Positions 20,121 to 31,100 of a stretch of 64,000 bases of DNA are shown here, piece after piece (position 1 is the stretch's first letter; every line of letters starts with the position of its first letter). The stretch covers positions 434,001 through 498,000 of the forward strand of contig NZ_CP031727.1 in the NCBI RefSeq assembly GCF_008806955.1, in the 5' to 3' direction. Both the position numbers and the translations under genes were made by a program. This DNA comes from Cellvibrio sp. KY-YJ-3 (lineage in GTDB: Bacteria > Pseudomonadota > Gammaproteobacteria > Pseudomonadales > Cellvibrionaceae). Below the pieces are notes generated by a model, which saw only the letters and a list, made by a program, of their open reading frames with translations, was not told where the DNA came from and did no database searches.

Positions 20121-20624
20121 TTAGCGAGCGCGAGTGCGGCGATCCTCGTGCAGCGAATGGAATAATGACAGCTCTTTGAGCGCACGACGGTAAACATCGC
20201 GTTTAAAAGACACAACCTTGCCCAGCGGATACCAATAGCTAACCCAGCGCCAGTCATCAAACTCGGCGCGACCGCCATTGTTGAGGCTCACTTTATTGTC
20301 GTCACTGCGCAAGCGCAGCAGAAACCACTTTTGCTTTTGTCCTACGCAAAGCGGCATAGAGTTATGGCGCACCAGACGATGTGGCAGGCGATAGCGCAGC
20401 CAACCACGAGTGCACGCCAGTATTTCTACATCCTCGCGACGCAACCCCACTTCCTCATAAAGTTCGCGATATAGTGCTTGCTCGGGGGTTTCGTTAGGAT
20501 TAATCCCGCCTTGCGGAAACTGCCATGCATCATGCCCGCCCACACGGCGCGCCCACAACAACTGGCCCTGATCATTAGTCAGAATGATGCCCACATTGGG
20601 GCGAAATCCGTCGGAATCTATCAC
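20121..20624 (-). CDS. rppH: RNA pyrophosphohydrolase RppH
   Basis: A 167-residue Nudix hydrolase that removes pyrophosphate from 5' mRNA ends and starts decay. The Nudix box GX5EX7REUXEEXGU is present as [14 protein letters not shown] then RELYEEVGL. The start is taken as the GTG at 20624 (then [14 protein letters not shown]), where homologues begin; an ATG at 20636 and a longer frame to 20696 are possible, and no clear ribosome site decides. It is divergent from the HAD phosphatase gene and heads the rppH-ptsP-lgt-thyA-folA run. Confidence 0.92.
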   Translation of the reverse strand: MIDSDGFRPNVGIILTNDQGQLLWARRVGGHDAWQFPQGGINPNETPEQALYRELYEEVGLRREDVEILACTRGWLRYRLPHRLVRHNSMPLCVGQKQKWFLLRLRSDDNKVSLNNGGRAEFDDWRWVSYWYPLGKVVSFKRDVYRRALKELSLFHSLHEDRRTRAR

Positions 20625-20870
20625 GGGGGGAATCATCCATATAAAGAGTTTTGCTGATGGAGCCGCTAACTGCGCGCACAAAAAAGCAGCAGCCATGTTC
20701 CACGAAATAGCGTTTTCCGCACTATATCAGGCTTGCTCAAAGCCGCAACCCTGAATCTTGGAAATGGTTTTGTGATTGAGTGCTCACAGCACTCTCGCTA
20801 TCCTAGCGCCCCCTTGATCGCGCCCAAGGCCGATGCAAGCCCCACTTCGAACGACATGAGGATTACCCCT

Positions 20871-21527
20871 GTGGCATTGGCTATTTTTGATCTCGACAAC
20901 ACCCTGATTGCAGGCGACAGCGACTACAGCTGGGGCGTTTTTTTGGTAGAGAAACAATTAGTTGACGCCGAAACCTACCGGATTGCCAACGAGCGCTTCT
21001 ATCAGGATTACAAAAATGGCACCCTGGACATTCGTGCCTATCTGGAATTCTCACTGGCACCACTGACCCGCTTTACTCAGAATGAACTGCGTGAGCTGCA
21101 CGCGGAGTTTATGCAACAACATGTTGAGCCGCTGATGCTCAACAAAGCCGAAGCGCTGCTGCGCCAGCACCGCGAACAGGGCGATCACCTGTTAATTATC
21201 ACCGCCACCAACGGCTTTATTACCCGCCCCATCGCCAAACGCTTGGGCGTAGCCGATATTCTAGCCACCGACCCGGAAGTAATTGATGGACGCCATACTG
21301 GCAAGTTTGTTGGCACGCCCTGCTTTCAATCCGGCAAAATCACCAACCTGCAGGAGTGGCTTAAACACACCAATCACTCATTAAAGGGTGCGTATTTCTA
21401 CAGTGACTCGATCAACGATTTACCTTTGCTGGAATTAGTGGACAAGCCGGTGGCAGTCGATCCGGATGAGCGTCTCACCGCTATCGCTAATGAGCGCAAC
21501 TGGAACATCATCAGCCTGCGCGACTAG
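20871..21527 (+). CDS. HAD-superfamily IB phosphatase
   Basis: A 218-residue SerB-like HAD hydrolase. Motif I is FDLDNTLIAGDSD (nucleophile D7, acid D9), motif II is the TAT in IITATNGF, and motif III-IV is YSDSINDLPLLE. The start is a GTG at 20871 preceded by GAGG at good spacing; a longer ATG start at 20856 lacks one. The same gene lies divergent to rppH in Pseudomonas. Substrate unknown, perhaps a phosphorylated small metabolite. Confidence 0.88.
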   Translation: MALAIFDLDNTLIAGDSDYSWGVFLVEKQLVDAETYRIANERFYQDYKNGTLDIRAYLEFSLAPLTRFTQNELRELHAEFMQQHVEPLMLNKAEALLRQHREQGDHLLIITATNGFITRPIAKRLGVADILATDPEVIDGRHTGKFVGTPCFQSGKITNLQEWLKHTNHSLKGAYFYSDSINDLPLLELVDKPVAVDPDERLTAIANERNWNIISLRD

Positions 21528-21552
21528 CGCACAGGCTTGATCAGAGGAAAAA

Positions 21553-22746
21553 CTAAGCGAGGTAAACCCGGGCAAACACGGCTTTAAGATAATCCGTTTC
21601 AGGAATAGCCGGGTGAATCGGGTGATCCGGTCCCTGCCCGCCTTGACCGATGATCTGCACATGGCGATCCAAATGGCGACCCGACGCACGCACGATTTCC
21701 AGTAGCGTGTCCTTGCCCAAATGCATAGAGCAGGATGCCGACACCAGCAAACCATCGCGCCCTAAAAGACGCATACCCAATTCATTGATATGGCGATACG
21801 CCGCCTCGCCGGCTTTTTGATCTTTGCGCTTTTTGATAAACGCGGGAGGATCAAGCACCACTACATCAAAGCGCTCCTCGGAGGCGATCAACTCCTTCAG
21901 CACATCAATTGCCTTACCCTGAATCGCCGCCACTTTGTCGGCGACACCATTGAGCTGGGCATTCTCAAGCACCGCATCGGTCGCAGCTTCTGAAGCATCG
22001 ACACAGAATACTTCGCTCGCACCAGCTACCGCCGCCTGCACCCCCCAACCGCCAATATAGGAAAACACGTCCAACACGCGCTTGCCCTGCACATATTGTT
22101 GTAACAAAGCGCGATTCATACGGTGATCATAAAACCAACCGGTTTTTTGGCCGCCGCGTACTGGCGCCATAAACCGCGCGCCGTTCTCAATCAATTCCAC
22201 CGACTCAGGCACCTCACCGTAGGCCACCTCGGTGTATTCAGACAACCCCTCCAAACCGCGCGCACTGTGCTCATTGCTCAGCAACACCCCCTGTGGCTTG
22301 AGCACCTGTACCAGCGCTTCAACAATCTCATCCTTCACCAGCTCCATGCCCGCACTGGCAATCTGCACCACCAGATAATCGCCAAAACGATCCACTACCA
22401 AACCCGGAAGTAGATCGGCATCACCGTAAATCAACCGGTAATAAGGCTCGGGAAATGCCATCTCGCGCAGCGCCAGCGACTGCTTGATGCGATGCACCAA
22501 CAGGGATTTATTAAGCGGGTATTTCTCATCGCGACTCACCAAGCGGCCGCAAATCAAACCATTGGGATTAATCAATGCAATCCCCAGTGCCTTGCCGCCC
22601 TGTGTTGTTACCAGTGCTTGCTGCCCCATAGCAAAAGTTTTGAGCGGCGATTTATCAACATCCACTTCGTTGCTATAAATCCACAAATGCCCCAGCTTCA
22701 GTCGACGATCGGCTTGGGGTTTTAAAATTAGAACTGGCAAATTCAT
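21553..22746 (-). CDS. rlmI: 23S rRNA (cytosine-5) methyltransferase RlmI family
   Basis: A 397-residue enzyme (E. coli RlmI 396) with an N-terminal PUA domain (ILKPQADRRLKLGHLWIYSNE) and a Rossmann SAM methyltransferase domain: VLDVFSYIGGWGVQAA is motif I and VVLDPPAFIKKRKD the catalytic loop; SCSMHL carries the cysteine. The start MNLPVLILKPQ at 22746 matches homologues; the frame is open to 22881 but without similarity. Convergent with the HAD gene. Confidence 0.9.
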   Translation of the reverse strand: MNLPVLILKPQADRRLKLGHLWIYSNEVDVDKSPLKTFAMGQQALVTTQGGKALGIALINPNGLICGRLVSRDEKYPLNKSLLVHRIKQSLALREMAFPEPYYRLIYGDADLLPGLVVDRFGDYLVVQIASAGMELVKDEIVEALVQVLKPQGVLLSNEHSARGLEGLSEYTEVAYGEVPESVELIENGARFMAPVRGGQKTGWFYDHRMNRALLQQYVQGKRVLDVFSYIGGWGVQAAVAGASEVFCVDASEAATDAVLENAQLNGVADKVAAIQGKAIDVLKELIASEERFDVVVLDPPAFIKKRKDQKAGEAAYRHINELGMRLLGRDGLLVSASCSMHLGKDTLLEIVRASGRHLDRHVQIIGQGGQGPDHPIHPAIPETDYLKAVFARVYLA

Positions 22747-23091
22747 GATAGCGCTCATCAGGCAAAATAAAGTGGCGCGATTATAAGCCTTGTGCGACCA
22801 ACACACAGAAATAAAAAGGCGGAGCGTACAAAATGATCGCGTGTCAACTCGATGCAGCCGGCAAAATGCTAAGAAACGCACAAATATCAGGATATATGCG
22901 CCAGCCAGCGCATTTTTTGAACACGCGGGACTTTATCATTATAGGGATATACGCTAACGTAAGCTGTGGCGATAAGTACCAATAAGCTCAAGAGCTTAGC
23001 GCTGATTGTTTATGCCATTTATATCATTGAATTCACTACCTGCTTCCGCCTGAACTGCAATCCAGCGCGGCCGGTAACCTAGGAAGACACC
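22747..23091. other. 345-bp divergent intergenic region
   Basis: Lies between rlmI and the Ig-like lipoprotein gene, which read away from each other, so it should hold both promoters. Apart from a lone TTACCGG half-site near 23070 I see no clear regulatory structure. Confidence 0.5.
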
Positions 23092-24867
23092 ATGCGAACC
23101 CTAAAAACAACGACGATTGTCAGTGCAGCGTTTCTAAGCCTGTTACTTTCCGCCTGCGGCGGCGGCGGCAGTTCACCATTAGACCCAAGGCCAACATCTT
23201 CAGGCGCAAGCACCAGCGCAGCGCAGCCTAGCTCAGGGGCGGCGAGTAGCGTGGACACAGTAACTGCTCAAAAACTGGGCGCCGGGACCGGCGCCAACTT
23301 CCGCGAAGGCGAAATTGATGCGACCAATGGACTGACCAATCTATCCGCAGGTGGGTTCACCACGTTAAGCGTATACGTTGTAACCAGCACCAACACTCCG
23401 GCAGCAACCACCACAGAAGTTTCATTTATCTCCGATTGTGTCGCTGCAGGAAAGGCTACGTTGACAAACAGTGCTAACGCTGCCGCCACTAGCGCTAGCA
23501 CGCTAAATGGTAGGGCAACCATAAATTACAGAGCTAATGGCTGCAGCGGCACAGATACAATTATCGCTTCTGCCAATATTGATGGCGCCGTCAAAACTGC
23601 ACAGATAAACTTGAGCATAGCGCAGGGCACAGCAGGAAGCATTCGCTTTGAGGATGCAACACCCAAACAAATCAGTCTGAAAGGCAGTGGCGGTGTTGAG
23701 ACATCATTAGTACGCTTTCGCGTTGTAGATGAAAACGGTGCACCACTTGACCAAACTTCAGTCAATTTCACAATCAGCTCCACACCGGGCGGATTGACCC
23801 TCGACCAAACTACGGGAACCTCAAATAACGAGGGTTATGTGAGTACTCGCATTACTGCGGGCAATGTTGCAACTACAGTAAGCGTGTCTGCAACAGTCGT
23901 CGGCACCAATCTATCAACCTCTTCCAGTGAATTAGTTATATCAACTGGCATTCCAGTGCAACGTTCGGTTTCTCTATCTGCCTCCAAACTTAACCCCCGA
24001 GCTTGGGACAGAGACGGCGAAGAGGTAACTCTCACAATGAGAATGGCTGACGACTTTGGCAACCCTGTTGTCGATGGAACCGCTGTTACTTTTTGGACAG
24101 AAGGAGGAGCTGTAGGCCCTAGCTGTTTAACTGAGAATGGTGCCTGTTTCGTTACTTGGCGTTCACAGGAGTTCAGACCGAACAATGGTCGAGTAACCGT
24201 GCTTGCATTTGCCTCAGGCAATGAAACGTTTACTGACACCAATTCGAATGGCCGTTATGACTCCGGCGAACCTGTTTCAAATCTTGGTGAGGCATTTCTG
24301 GACACCAACGAAGACGGAATTTATACATTGGCAATTAGCGAACGCTTCGTGGACGTAGATTTACCCAGCTACACACCATTGAAAAGAAATGACCCCGATG
24401 GCATTGATGATGGCCCAGTAGATATGAAGCAGGGAACAAGCGGCTATAACGGCACGCTTTGCTACTCAGATGATGCAAGCATTTGCACCAAAGACAAAGT
24501 TACCGTGAGGGATAGTGTCGTTTTGGCTATGTCCAGCCCCTCCGGCTACCTGACACTGTGGAGCGACCCCGCTTGCAGCTCAGCTTTTGGTGGATCCATT
24601 GCTGGGGCAAGAGGCACAGTTTACTTACTGGCTGAAGATGAAAATGGTAATAGCCTGCCCAATGGAACCAAGCTAACCATCAATGGCAGCCCTACCGGAA
24701 TGACCGCAACATTAGACACTGTAGTACCTAACAGCCCCAATCCTGCATGCATCCCTATCAGTGTTGCAGCTACACCTACTGCACCTAGCAATGCCACCTT
24801 TTCAGTGAAGTATGAGACCACAGATCAGGAAAACTTTGCAGAGAACTTTGGCATAAACTTTCTGTAA
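23092..24867 (+). CDS. Surface lipoprotein with Ig-like (invasin/Big_1-type) domains and calcium-loop motifs
   Basis: A 591-residue predicted lipoprotein: signal peptide with lipobox LLSAC (C22), then a Gly/Ser/Ala-rich tether (about 23-55). Three or more beta-rich Ig-like units follow, recognisable from repeated phrases such as VRFRVVDENGAPLDQTSVNFT, MRMADDFGNPVVDGTAVTF and LLAEDENGNSLPNGTKL, as in bacterial Ig-like domain 1. Between the second and third units DTNSNGRYDSGEP and LDTNEDGIY (about residues 380-410) look like calcium-binding loops. Role probably structural or adhesive; no enzyme motif is visible. It stands alone and ends at a strong terminator. Confidence 0.75.
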   Translation: MRTLKTTTIVSAAFLSLLLSACGGGGSSPLDPRPTSSGASTSAAQPSSGAASSVDTVTAQKLGAGTGANFREGEIDATNGLTNLSAGGFTTLSVYVVTSTNTPAATTTEVSFISDCVAAGKATLTNSANAAATSASTLNGRATINYRANGCSGTDTIIASANIDGAVKTAQINLSIAQGTAGSIRFEDATPKQISLKGSGGVETSLVRFRVVDENGAPLDQTSVNFTISSTPGGLTLDQTTGTSNNEGYVSTRITAGNVATTVSVSATVVGTNLSTSSSELVISTGIPVQRSVSLSASKLNPRAWDRDGEEVTLTMRMADDFGNPVVDGTAVTFWTEGGAVGPSCLTENGACFVTWRSQEFRPNNGRVTVLAFASGNETFTDTNSNGRYDSGEPVSNLGEAFLDTNEDGIYTLAISERFVDVDLPSYTPLKRNDPDGIDDGPVDMKQGTSGYNGTLCYSDDASICTKDKVTVRDSVVLAMSSPSGYLTLWSDPACSSAFGGSIAGARGTVYLLAEDENGNSLPNGTKLTINGSPTGMTATLDTVVPNSPNPACIPISVAATPTAPSNATFSVKYETTDQENFAENFGINFL

Positions 24868-24892
24868 TAGAGCCACAGCAGCAGCCACACAC

Positions 24893-24923
24893 AAAAGCCC
24901 CGACTAACCTCGGGGCTTTTTTT
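24893..24923 (+). terminator. Rho-independent terminator after the Ig-like lipoprotein
   Basis: AAAAGCCCCGA pairs with TCGGGGCTTTT (11 bp) around CTAACC, followed by more T residues. Confidence 0.9.
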
Positions 24924-25292
24924 GCCTCATCAAAGTTCAAGATCATCTACTTTCACACCAGATACGGATAGGCTCAGGGGTACGATGGTTTTACAAAAAA
25001 CCAATACAACCCTTTGGCAAACAAACAACTCCGATTGTTGATTGACAAACCGCATCAAAAATTGCCGAAGATAGCTAAGAATTACGATCGGATTTCACGC
25101 TGTTGATAACCGCAACTGCGCCAAGCCAACGCACAGCGGAATAATCCAAATAGTAAAATCTTGCTTGTGGGTACCGTTTTTTTGTAGCAATTCAATATCT
25201 TTTATATAGATGGAAACAATAAGAAAAACTGAAAAGAAACCATCTAATTTAGTCTTTAATCAATCCAACGTTCTTTATGACGACCGAAAAAA

Positions 25293-25318
25293 ATGCCCAT
25301 ACCTTTCGATATGGGCAT
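25293..25318 (-). terminator. Terminator for the receptor-GH5 lipoprotein operon
   Basis: ATGCCCATA pairs with TATGGGCAT (9 bp, 8-nt loop); on the minus strand it is followed by a run of seven T. Confidence 0.85.
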
Positions 25319-25334
25319 CGCTAAGTAGAAAAAG

Positions 25335-25361
25335 GCTTGTGCCATTAATTTTTGCACAAGC
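25335..25361 (-). other. Second hairpin just after the GH5-like gene
   Basis: GCTTGTGC pairs with GCACAAGC around an 11-nt loop, 20 bp after the stop. No T-run on the minus strand; it may stabilise the 3' end ahead of the terminator at 25293-25318. Confidence 0.6.
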
Positions 25362-25381
25362 TATTTCATATTAGGTAATTT

Positions 25382-28042
25382 CTAAAAATTAGCTGGTTGT
25401 GATGTATCCATTATCCCAAGAGGCCCATTTACAATTTCCTCGCCACGCTCCGTAAGGTTCACAAGATCTTCATCGTTAGAGATATCAAGCACTGCCGCAT
25501 CCCCAGAATGACCTTTCCATGAACTTGCAGTCCAGCCGAATGGCACTACGCGCCAATCTGCATACTTGGCAGTGGCAACTGCAGACTCAGAGAATCCACC
25601 ACCGGCAAAGTCAAACTGAAATGCGTCGAGCTGTTCCTGCGTTGAAAAATCTACGCTTAATATCGGCTGTGAATCATCAATTTGGATATCACCATAAATT
25701 TCAATGTCATCGATTTTGATGGTGCCCGCAGGTACGTTACCGTACTGCATACCAAACATTTGTGGCTTGAGTGTACGAGAGAAATTGGCAGGAAATTCAG
25801 TCACTTTAAACTCCAGCTCTTTCCACTCACCCGGGGAAAAACTATCTACTGTTAAAGCAGGGGTATATTCAAAGTGACTCCAGTTGCCATCCTGCATAAA
25901 GAATTTCAACCAGAAGTCGTCACCAGCCCAATCAGCAGGAACAAAGATTTTCATCTTGATGGTGACGCCACCTTTGAAATCAATTTCTGCAATAGAGTTG
26001 ATGTCTGCTTTATTGATAGCACCACCATCGCCATCAGGTACGGCAACTAAAAGCTCACCATTATCCATGGTGGTTACGGCTTTACCGCCATCCCAACCAG
26101 CGTTAACAAAACCTTCAGTACCCTTAGTAAAACTGGCCTTGTATTGCAGCGCAGTAATGGTTTTTGTTGGACGCGCATTTGGATCAGAGATACTGATGGA
26201 GTCCACCAAAATAGGTTCAACTTCTGTTCCCGAAAAGCCACCAATCTGCAAACCGAATGTCTGCGCAGTATTAATATGTGCAGCGCTTACCGTTTCGTTA
26301 AAGGGAACCAGTGTTTTAATTTCTGTCCATTGACCAGGGACTAACGCAGAAGCATTGAAAGATGTTTCTGCCCATACTTCCCAGCCAGCACCAAACTGAC
26401 CAAAAATTTTGGCCCAGAAATTTTTACCTGCATATTCTTGTGGCAAGTAAATTCGGTAAGTTACTTCGAGCGTTTTATTAAACGGAATAGTGCTCAAACT
26501 TGAACCACTTCCCGCTGGTAACTGAATTGCAAAATCCCCTCCAGTTGGCTGCAGAGTCAATGCACCATTTGCTTGCGCCACATCCACGGAGCCAAATGCT
26601 TTTCCCCACCCTTCAGCAGACGAGTCAAAACTTGCAACATAAAGAGGCGGCACACCAGGCAAAATACTGAGTTCATCAAATTTAATTGGTGCTTTTAATG
26701 AAACGGCTTTTCCATTTGCCATTACCTGAATTCCCACTTGCTTAACGGCAGTTAAATCAAAGCTGGTAGCGCCTTCCATCAACTGTGCAGGGTCTATATC
26801 ACCGGCAGATTTAGGCAGATCATAACTGAGCTTGCTCCATTGATTACTGCGCAAATCCAATGCTGAGGTTGAGCCTGTAACCAAACCATTGCCGTTGACA
26901 TCCTTCAGGTAGAGCGCAAAGCTAAGCTTGCCTTTCTGTACAAATTGACCTGAACTATTTAATTCAAATTCAGCGTAGAGTTTGTCCAGAAATACATTAG
27001 TCGACAATACTGCACCGCCACGAAGATCCAAGACTTCATCCAAGGTCATGACATAAGCAGCTGTATCGCTGGTAGACACCCAAGGAAAATCAAAAGCCAA
27101 GGCAACATCACCTGCAGATTTCACTATCAAATCTTGATGATCGATAGGAGCCTCATCTGCACCACCAAAGCCGGAACCGGAAAACTCGGTAACAATAAAA
27201 GGAACCTTCTCGTTATAAAGCTGAGTCGCCGCATTTATTATTTCATTGGAGGTATCCCATTTAGGTCCGTCCGCATGAACACCAAACACCAGATTTTTTG
27301 CACTGTCAGCTGCCATTAATTCACGCGAGCGGCCATTTAAAAAGGCATTAAAATCTTGACCGCAGCTTGGTGCATCGATAACTAACGGGAACTTAAAACC
27401 TGCAGTGCGGAATTTCCGAATGAGCGCTTTGTATGTATCGATGTATTCCTGATAGCCAAGGCTATCCTGATTAAATACATCCATTACGCCCCAGCCATTG
27501 GCGATATTCACCATCAAATGTGGCTGAAAGCGGTCTTGGACCAAGATGGGAAGAAATTTTTTCAACCAGAGGTCATCGACGGCCGTTAATAAATAACTGC
27601 CATCCTCGGTACAGGTTAATTTGTTACCTTCCGCCGTTAAGGTCACCAGCGCAACCATCCCGTTTTCAACAATCTTGCTCATTGCTCCTTCAAACTGGGT
27701 ATCCGTTGTCGTTTCATCTAACTGCAGGCGAATCACATTTGATCCAGCAGTTTTAATAGCAGCAATACCGTTGATGCGCGCAGTCGGGTTGGCAGCATAT
27801 AAGTGATTCATGCCACGCAAAAATACCGGCTGTTTGGCAGCATCGTAAATGAAATGCTGATCCGTGGTGATTACTACTGCGTTTTCTGGCGGGCGCGGAC
27901 GCGCCGATTCATCTTCAACACCCGCTTCAGGGCGAATGGTGTCTATATCTTTGCCGTCACCGCCTGCTAGGCCACCGCCACCGCAGGCCTGCAAAAGCAA
28001 CGTACTCGATAATATCGCCAAGTAACATAACTTCAGTTTCAT
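25382..28042 (-). CDS. GH5-like lipoprotein with split barrel, inserted beta-sandwich modules and no acid/base residue
   Basis: An 886-residue lipoprotein (lipobox LLQAC, C20; acidic linker to about 55). Residues 56-330 follow a GH5 mannanase/cellulase barrel (closest in wording to GH5_8 mannanases): RGMNH (76-80), NVIRLQL (102-108), NIANGW (179-184), FGVHADG (253-259), VTEFSG (284-289, nucleophile position E286). The acid/base glutamate of NIANEW is glycine (G183). Residues 340-460, 468-620 and 632-785 are beta-sandwich, carbohydrate-binding-like modules, the last two similar to each other. The C-terminal residues 830-886 (FGWTASSWKGHSGDAAVLDI) read like the last strand and helix of a GH5_8 barrel. 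It follows a TonB receptor by 86 bp; it may be a surface glycan-binding protein rather than a hydrolase. Confidence 0.7.
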   Translation of the reverse strand: MKLKLCYLAILSSTLLLQACGGGGLAGGDGKDIDTIRPEAGVEDESARPRPPENAVVITTDQHFIYDAAKQPVFLRGMNHLYAANPTARINGIAAIKTAGSNVIRLQLDETTTDTQFEGAMSKIVENGMVALVTLTAEGNKLTCTEDGSYLLTAVDDLWLKKFLPILVQDRFQPHLMVNIANGWGVMDVFNQDSLGYQEYIDTYKALIRKFRTAGFKFPLVIDAPSCGQDFNAFLNGRSRELMAADSAKNLVFGVHADGPKWDTSNEIINAATQLYNEKVPFIVTEFSGSGFGGADEAPIDHQDLIVKSAGDVALAFDFPWVSTSDTAAYVMTLDEVLDLRGGAVLSTNVFLDKLYAEFELNSSGQFVQKGKLSFALYLKDVNGNGLVTGSTSALDLRSNQWSKLSYDLPKSAGDIDPAQLMEGATSFDLTAVKQVGIQVMANGKAVSLKAPIKFDELSILPGVPPLYVASFDSSAEGWGKAFGSVDVAQANGALTLQPTGGDFAIQLPAGSGSSLSTIPFNKTLEVTYRIYLPQEYAGKNFWAKIFGQFGAGWEVWAETSFNASALVPGQWTEIKTLVPFNETVSAAHINTAQTFGLQIGGFSGTEVEPILVDSISISDPNARPTKTITALQYKASFTKGTEGFVNAGWDGGKAVTTMDNGELLVAVPDGDGGAINKADINSIAEIDFKGGVTIKMKIFVPADWAGDDFWLKFFMQDGNWSHFEYTPALTVDSFSPGEWKELEFKVTEFPANFSRTLKPQMFGMQYGNVPAGTIKIDDIEIYGDIQIDDSQPILSVDFSTQEQLDAFQFDFAGGGFSESAVATAKYADWRVVPFGWTASSWKGHSGDAAVLDISNDEDLVNLTERGEEIVNGPLGIMDTSQPANF

Positions 28043-28128
28043 AACAGAACTCCAAATTAAATTTTTATTGTTGCTTCACATGAAGCTGCCATCGCTTGAT
28101 TTATGGATGACAATCATCTGTTGTTTCA

Positions 28129-31100
28129 TTAATAGGTGAAGGTTATACCTGCCGTATAGCGACGCTCTTGCACCCAAATTGACTGCAATTGTTCTTCAAA
28201 TTGTGCGTAGCTTTTTTTGCTCTGCCCGGTCAGGTTAGTTCCACTGAGCGAGAAGCTGACATGTTGGTTAAGCCAGTAGTTAACTGACAAATCCAAATAA
28301 CCGGTTGGCTCTACCCAATTGCCCAAGTTGAGAGGTTGACCGCTGGTATTGAGCCCTGCACGCCCTTCGTACTCTTCGCTTTTCCAGTTATAAGCCAAGC
28401 GCACGTTGAGGCCGTCTTTGTCGTACCAGAGGATCATGTTGCTTTGATGCTGGGAGTTGGATTGCAGTGGCAGAGACTCACCATAAAGGTCTTCATCACC
28501 AGAATCGCTTTCGGAGTAGGTGTAGTTAAACTCAATACCCGTTGAACTCAAGAATGAAGGCAGGAAGGTAAAGGGTTGTTTGTACCCTAATTCAACACCG
28601 TACAAACTGGAGGCGCTGACATTTTTCGAAACCCACACATTGCCGGTATTACCACGATCAATGCCATCCGCATCCACAAAGCTACGGCGCTCCTGAAAAC
28701 TTTGCACAGCGGTGTTCACATCAATCATGAACAAACCCAAACCGAGAATAGAGTTCTCATCGAAATACCACTCGGTGGAGATGTTATAAACATTCGCTTC
28801 CCAAGGTTTGATATCGATATTGCCTTGGTCGCTACCACCACCGGTACAGGTGACGGTATCGCCCTCCAGCTGACCCGAGTCATTAACAAACATTACCCGA
28901 TTGCCATTTTCGTCGGTTTTTGCGCACTGGGATAACCACAGGCTCAGACCAGCACCAACATTTTCCAGATTGTTACGCGAGGTGGTTTTGGCAGCACCAA
29001 GACGCACAATCACATCATCCTGTGGGAAAAAGTTAAGGTTTACTGAGGGTAAAACCTGGTTAAACGAGCGCTCATTGGTTTCCACATCGTATACAAAAGC
29101 GAGCTTTTGATAGTCGGCCGCACCGATGGAGTTATAGATATCCAAGACTTCCGGAATATTATTTCTATCCACCGTACGGTCAGTGCGCATCACATGCAGA
29201 CCGAGGTTACCGCTGTAAGGAATACCAAAAACACCTTCTTGATTATCAAGGTTTAACTGTACATAACCCTCGGTAGAAGCCTCTTCCACTTTGTAGGCAT
29301 AGGCAGGGTCATCAACCGTTTTTGTGCCGGGATACAGGCGATTCATAAAATCGAGCGGATTATCCCAAGCTGCCGGATTAACCGCCGCCACACCATTTTC
29401 GAAGCCTTTAAAGGGACCAAAATCGGTAAAGGGAACAATCAGCGGATCATCGGCGCGGAAACCGTTATCGTACAGGCCCGCGTCGCGCAAACCTTGATCC
29501 TCAAGGTTGTAATCGAAGGTACGGAAGTCGGGATAACGCTGCCACACCTGATTACCGCTATAAAGCTGATTGCGCTTGTTTAACGGGATGCGCTGGCTTC
29601 TGCCATAACGACCAGTGGGAGTTACATAATAAAACTTGGTGTATTCCGCATCGCGCACACCATAACGTGCACCAACATCTACAGAGGTGAGAATGCCCTT
29701 GTTCAAGCCATAACTCAGGTCAGCACGCAATACATTTAAAGTAGCATCAGTGTTGTTACCATCAGCCATAGCCTGGTAATAGGTCAGGTTGCTGGCATCA
29801 GCAAGATCAGCCGTGTAAGAAAATGAGGGGTAGTCGCCGCGGTAATCAACGGTAACTTCATAAGGTTTGATTTCATCCTTTCCAGGAATATTATCAACAT
29901 CAACCCAATGCCAAGCGGGAGTGCCCTGCTGCAAATTGGCAAAACGGCTTTCTTTTTCCGCTTCGGCGTAGATATAACGAACACTCGCTTTAATATTGTC
30001 CTGATTGTCGTAATCCAACTGAATATTGCTGTTCAACGCACCGGTACGGTTAATTCTAGTACCGGAAACAGTGCCAAAACTGGACGAAAGCACATTCGCA
30101 ACACGCAGAGCCTGTAGATTTCGGGTTTGTGTTTGACCTGCATCGTCTACGTAAGAGAACTGACCAACCGGTTCAAAAATGGAGCCTGGCAAAACAACGT
30201 TATACAGACTGTTTTCTTTGTATTGAACATCGGGAGCAAGATCAGCATATTGCTCACCAAATACGTCATCCGGACCACGCAAGTCACCATTGACCGAATA
30301 AGCCCATGGCGTGCTTTCGCCATCAAAACTGGCTTTCACGTAGCGGTCGAACTGATCCATTTTGGTATAGAAGACATCCCCGCGCAGGGTGAAATTATCA
30401 TTCAAATCCACTTCAATGCTAACTGAACCACCGTCGCGCTCACGCTCCATAAAGCTACTTTCCGCGCCGAACGAAGTGGGAACTAAATACCAATCATTTA
30501 CCAAATCCCCATTGCCATTAATATCAGAAGGATCAATTGGCGTACCGTTGCGCTGATCCAGAAAACCAAAAGCCTGGGTCTGGGACATCTGATAGTTGGC
30601 GTTATAGGAGGTAGAGGTATAAGCACCGGCGGTAATTGCTACGCGGTCATTAAATTTGTAGCCCAGAAAAATATTGATGTTGTCATCTGGCGAGCGATCA
30701 CCAGTAGTCCCATCGCTTTTCATCTCTTTGTCAGAGCGGCTACCTTGCGACGCTTCCAGCTTCAAATTACCAGTGAATCCATCTTCCAATGAAAGTGGGC
30801 GTATGGTTTTGAGATCTACCACACCAGAGATCCCACCTGCGATGGCGTTTGCGGCCTGAGATTTATATACATCTACACCGCGAATCATGCTCGCCGGCAC
30901 GTCCGAATAGTTCGCCCCCACATCGGTAATGCTCCAGGGGCTGAGAAATTGCTCGCCATTCAGGGTAGTTAGCACTTGTGGCATACCGCGAATATTGAGC
31001 GAGGTACCTTCGTTGGCCTCACGCTTGATCTGGACACCAGTTACGCGCTGGAGCGAATCGGTAATGGTCATATCAGGCAACTTACCAATATCTTCTGCCA

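Larger units (their letters stand above)
24924..25381. other. 458-bp gap between convergent genes
   Basis: Holds the two hairpins at 25293-25361 that belong to the GH5-like gene. The rest (24924-25290) is AT-rich and shows no convincing gene, repeat or site. Confidence 0.5.

Noticed and set aside
23066-23084. CCGGTAAC half-site before the Ig-like lipoprotein
   Set aside because: Only one half-site, no palindrome and no TGT/ACA ends.
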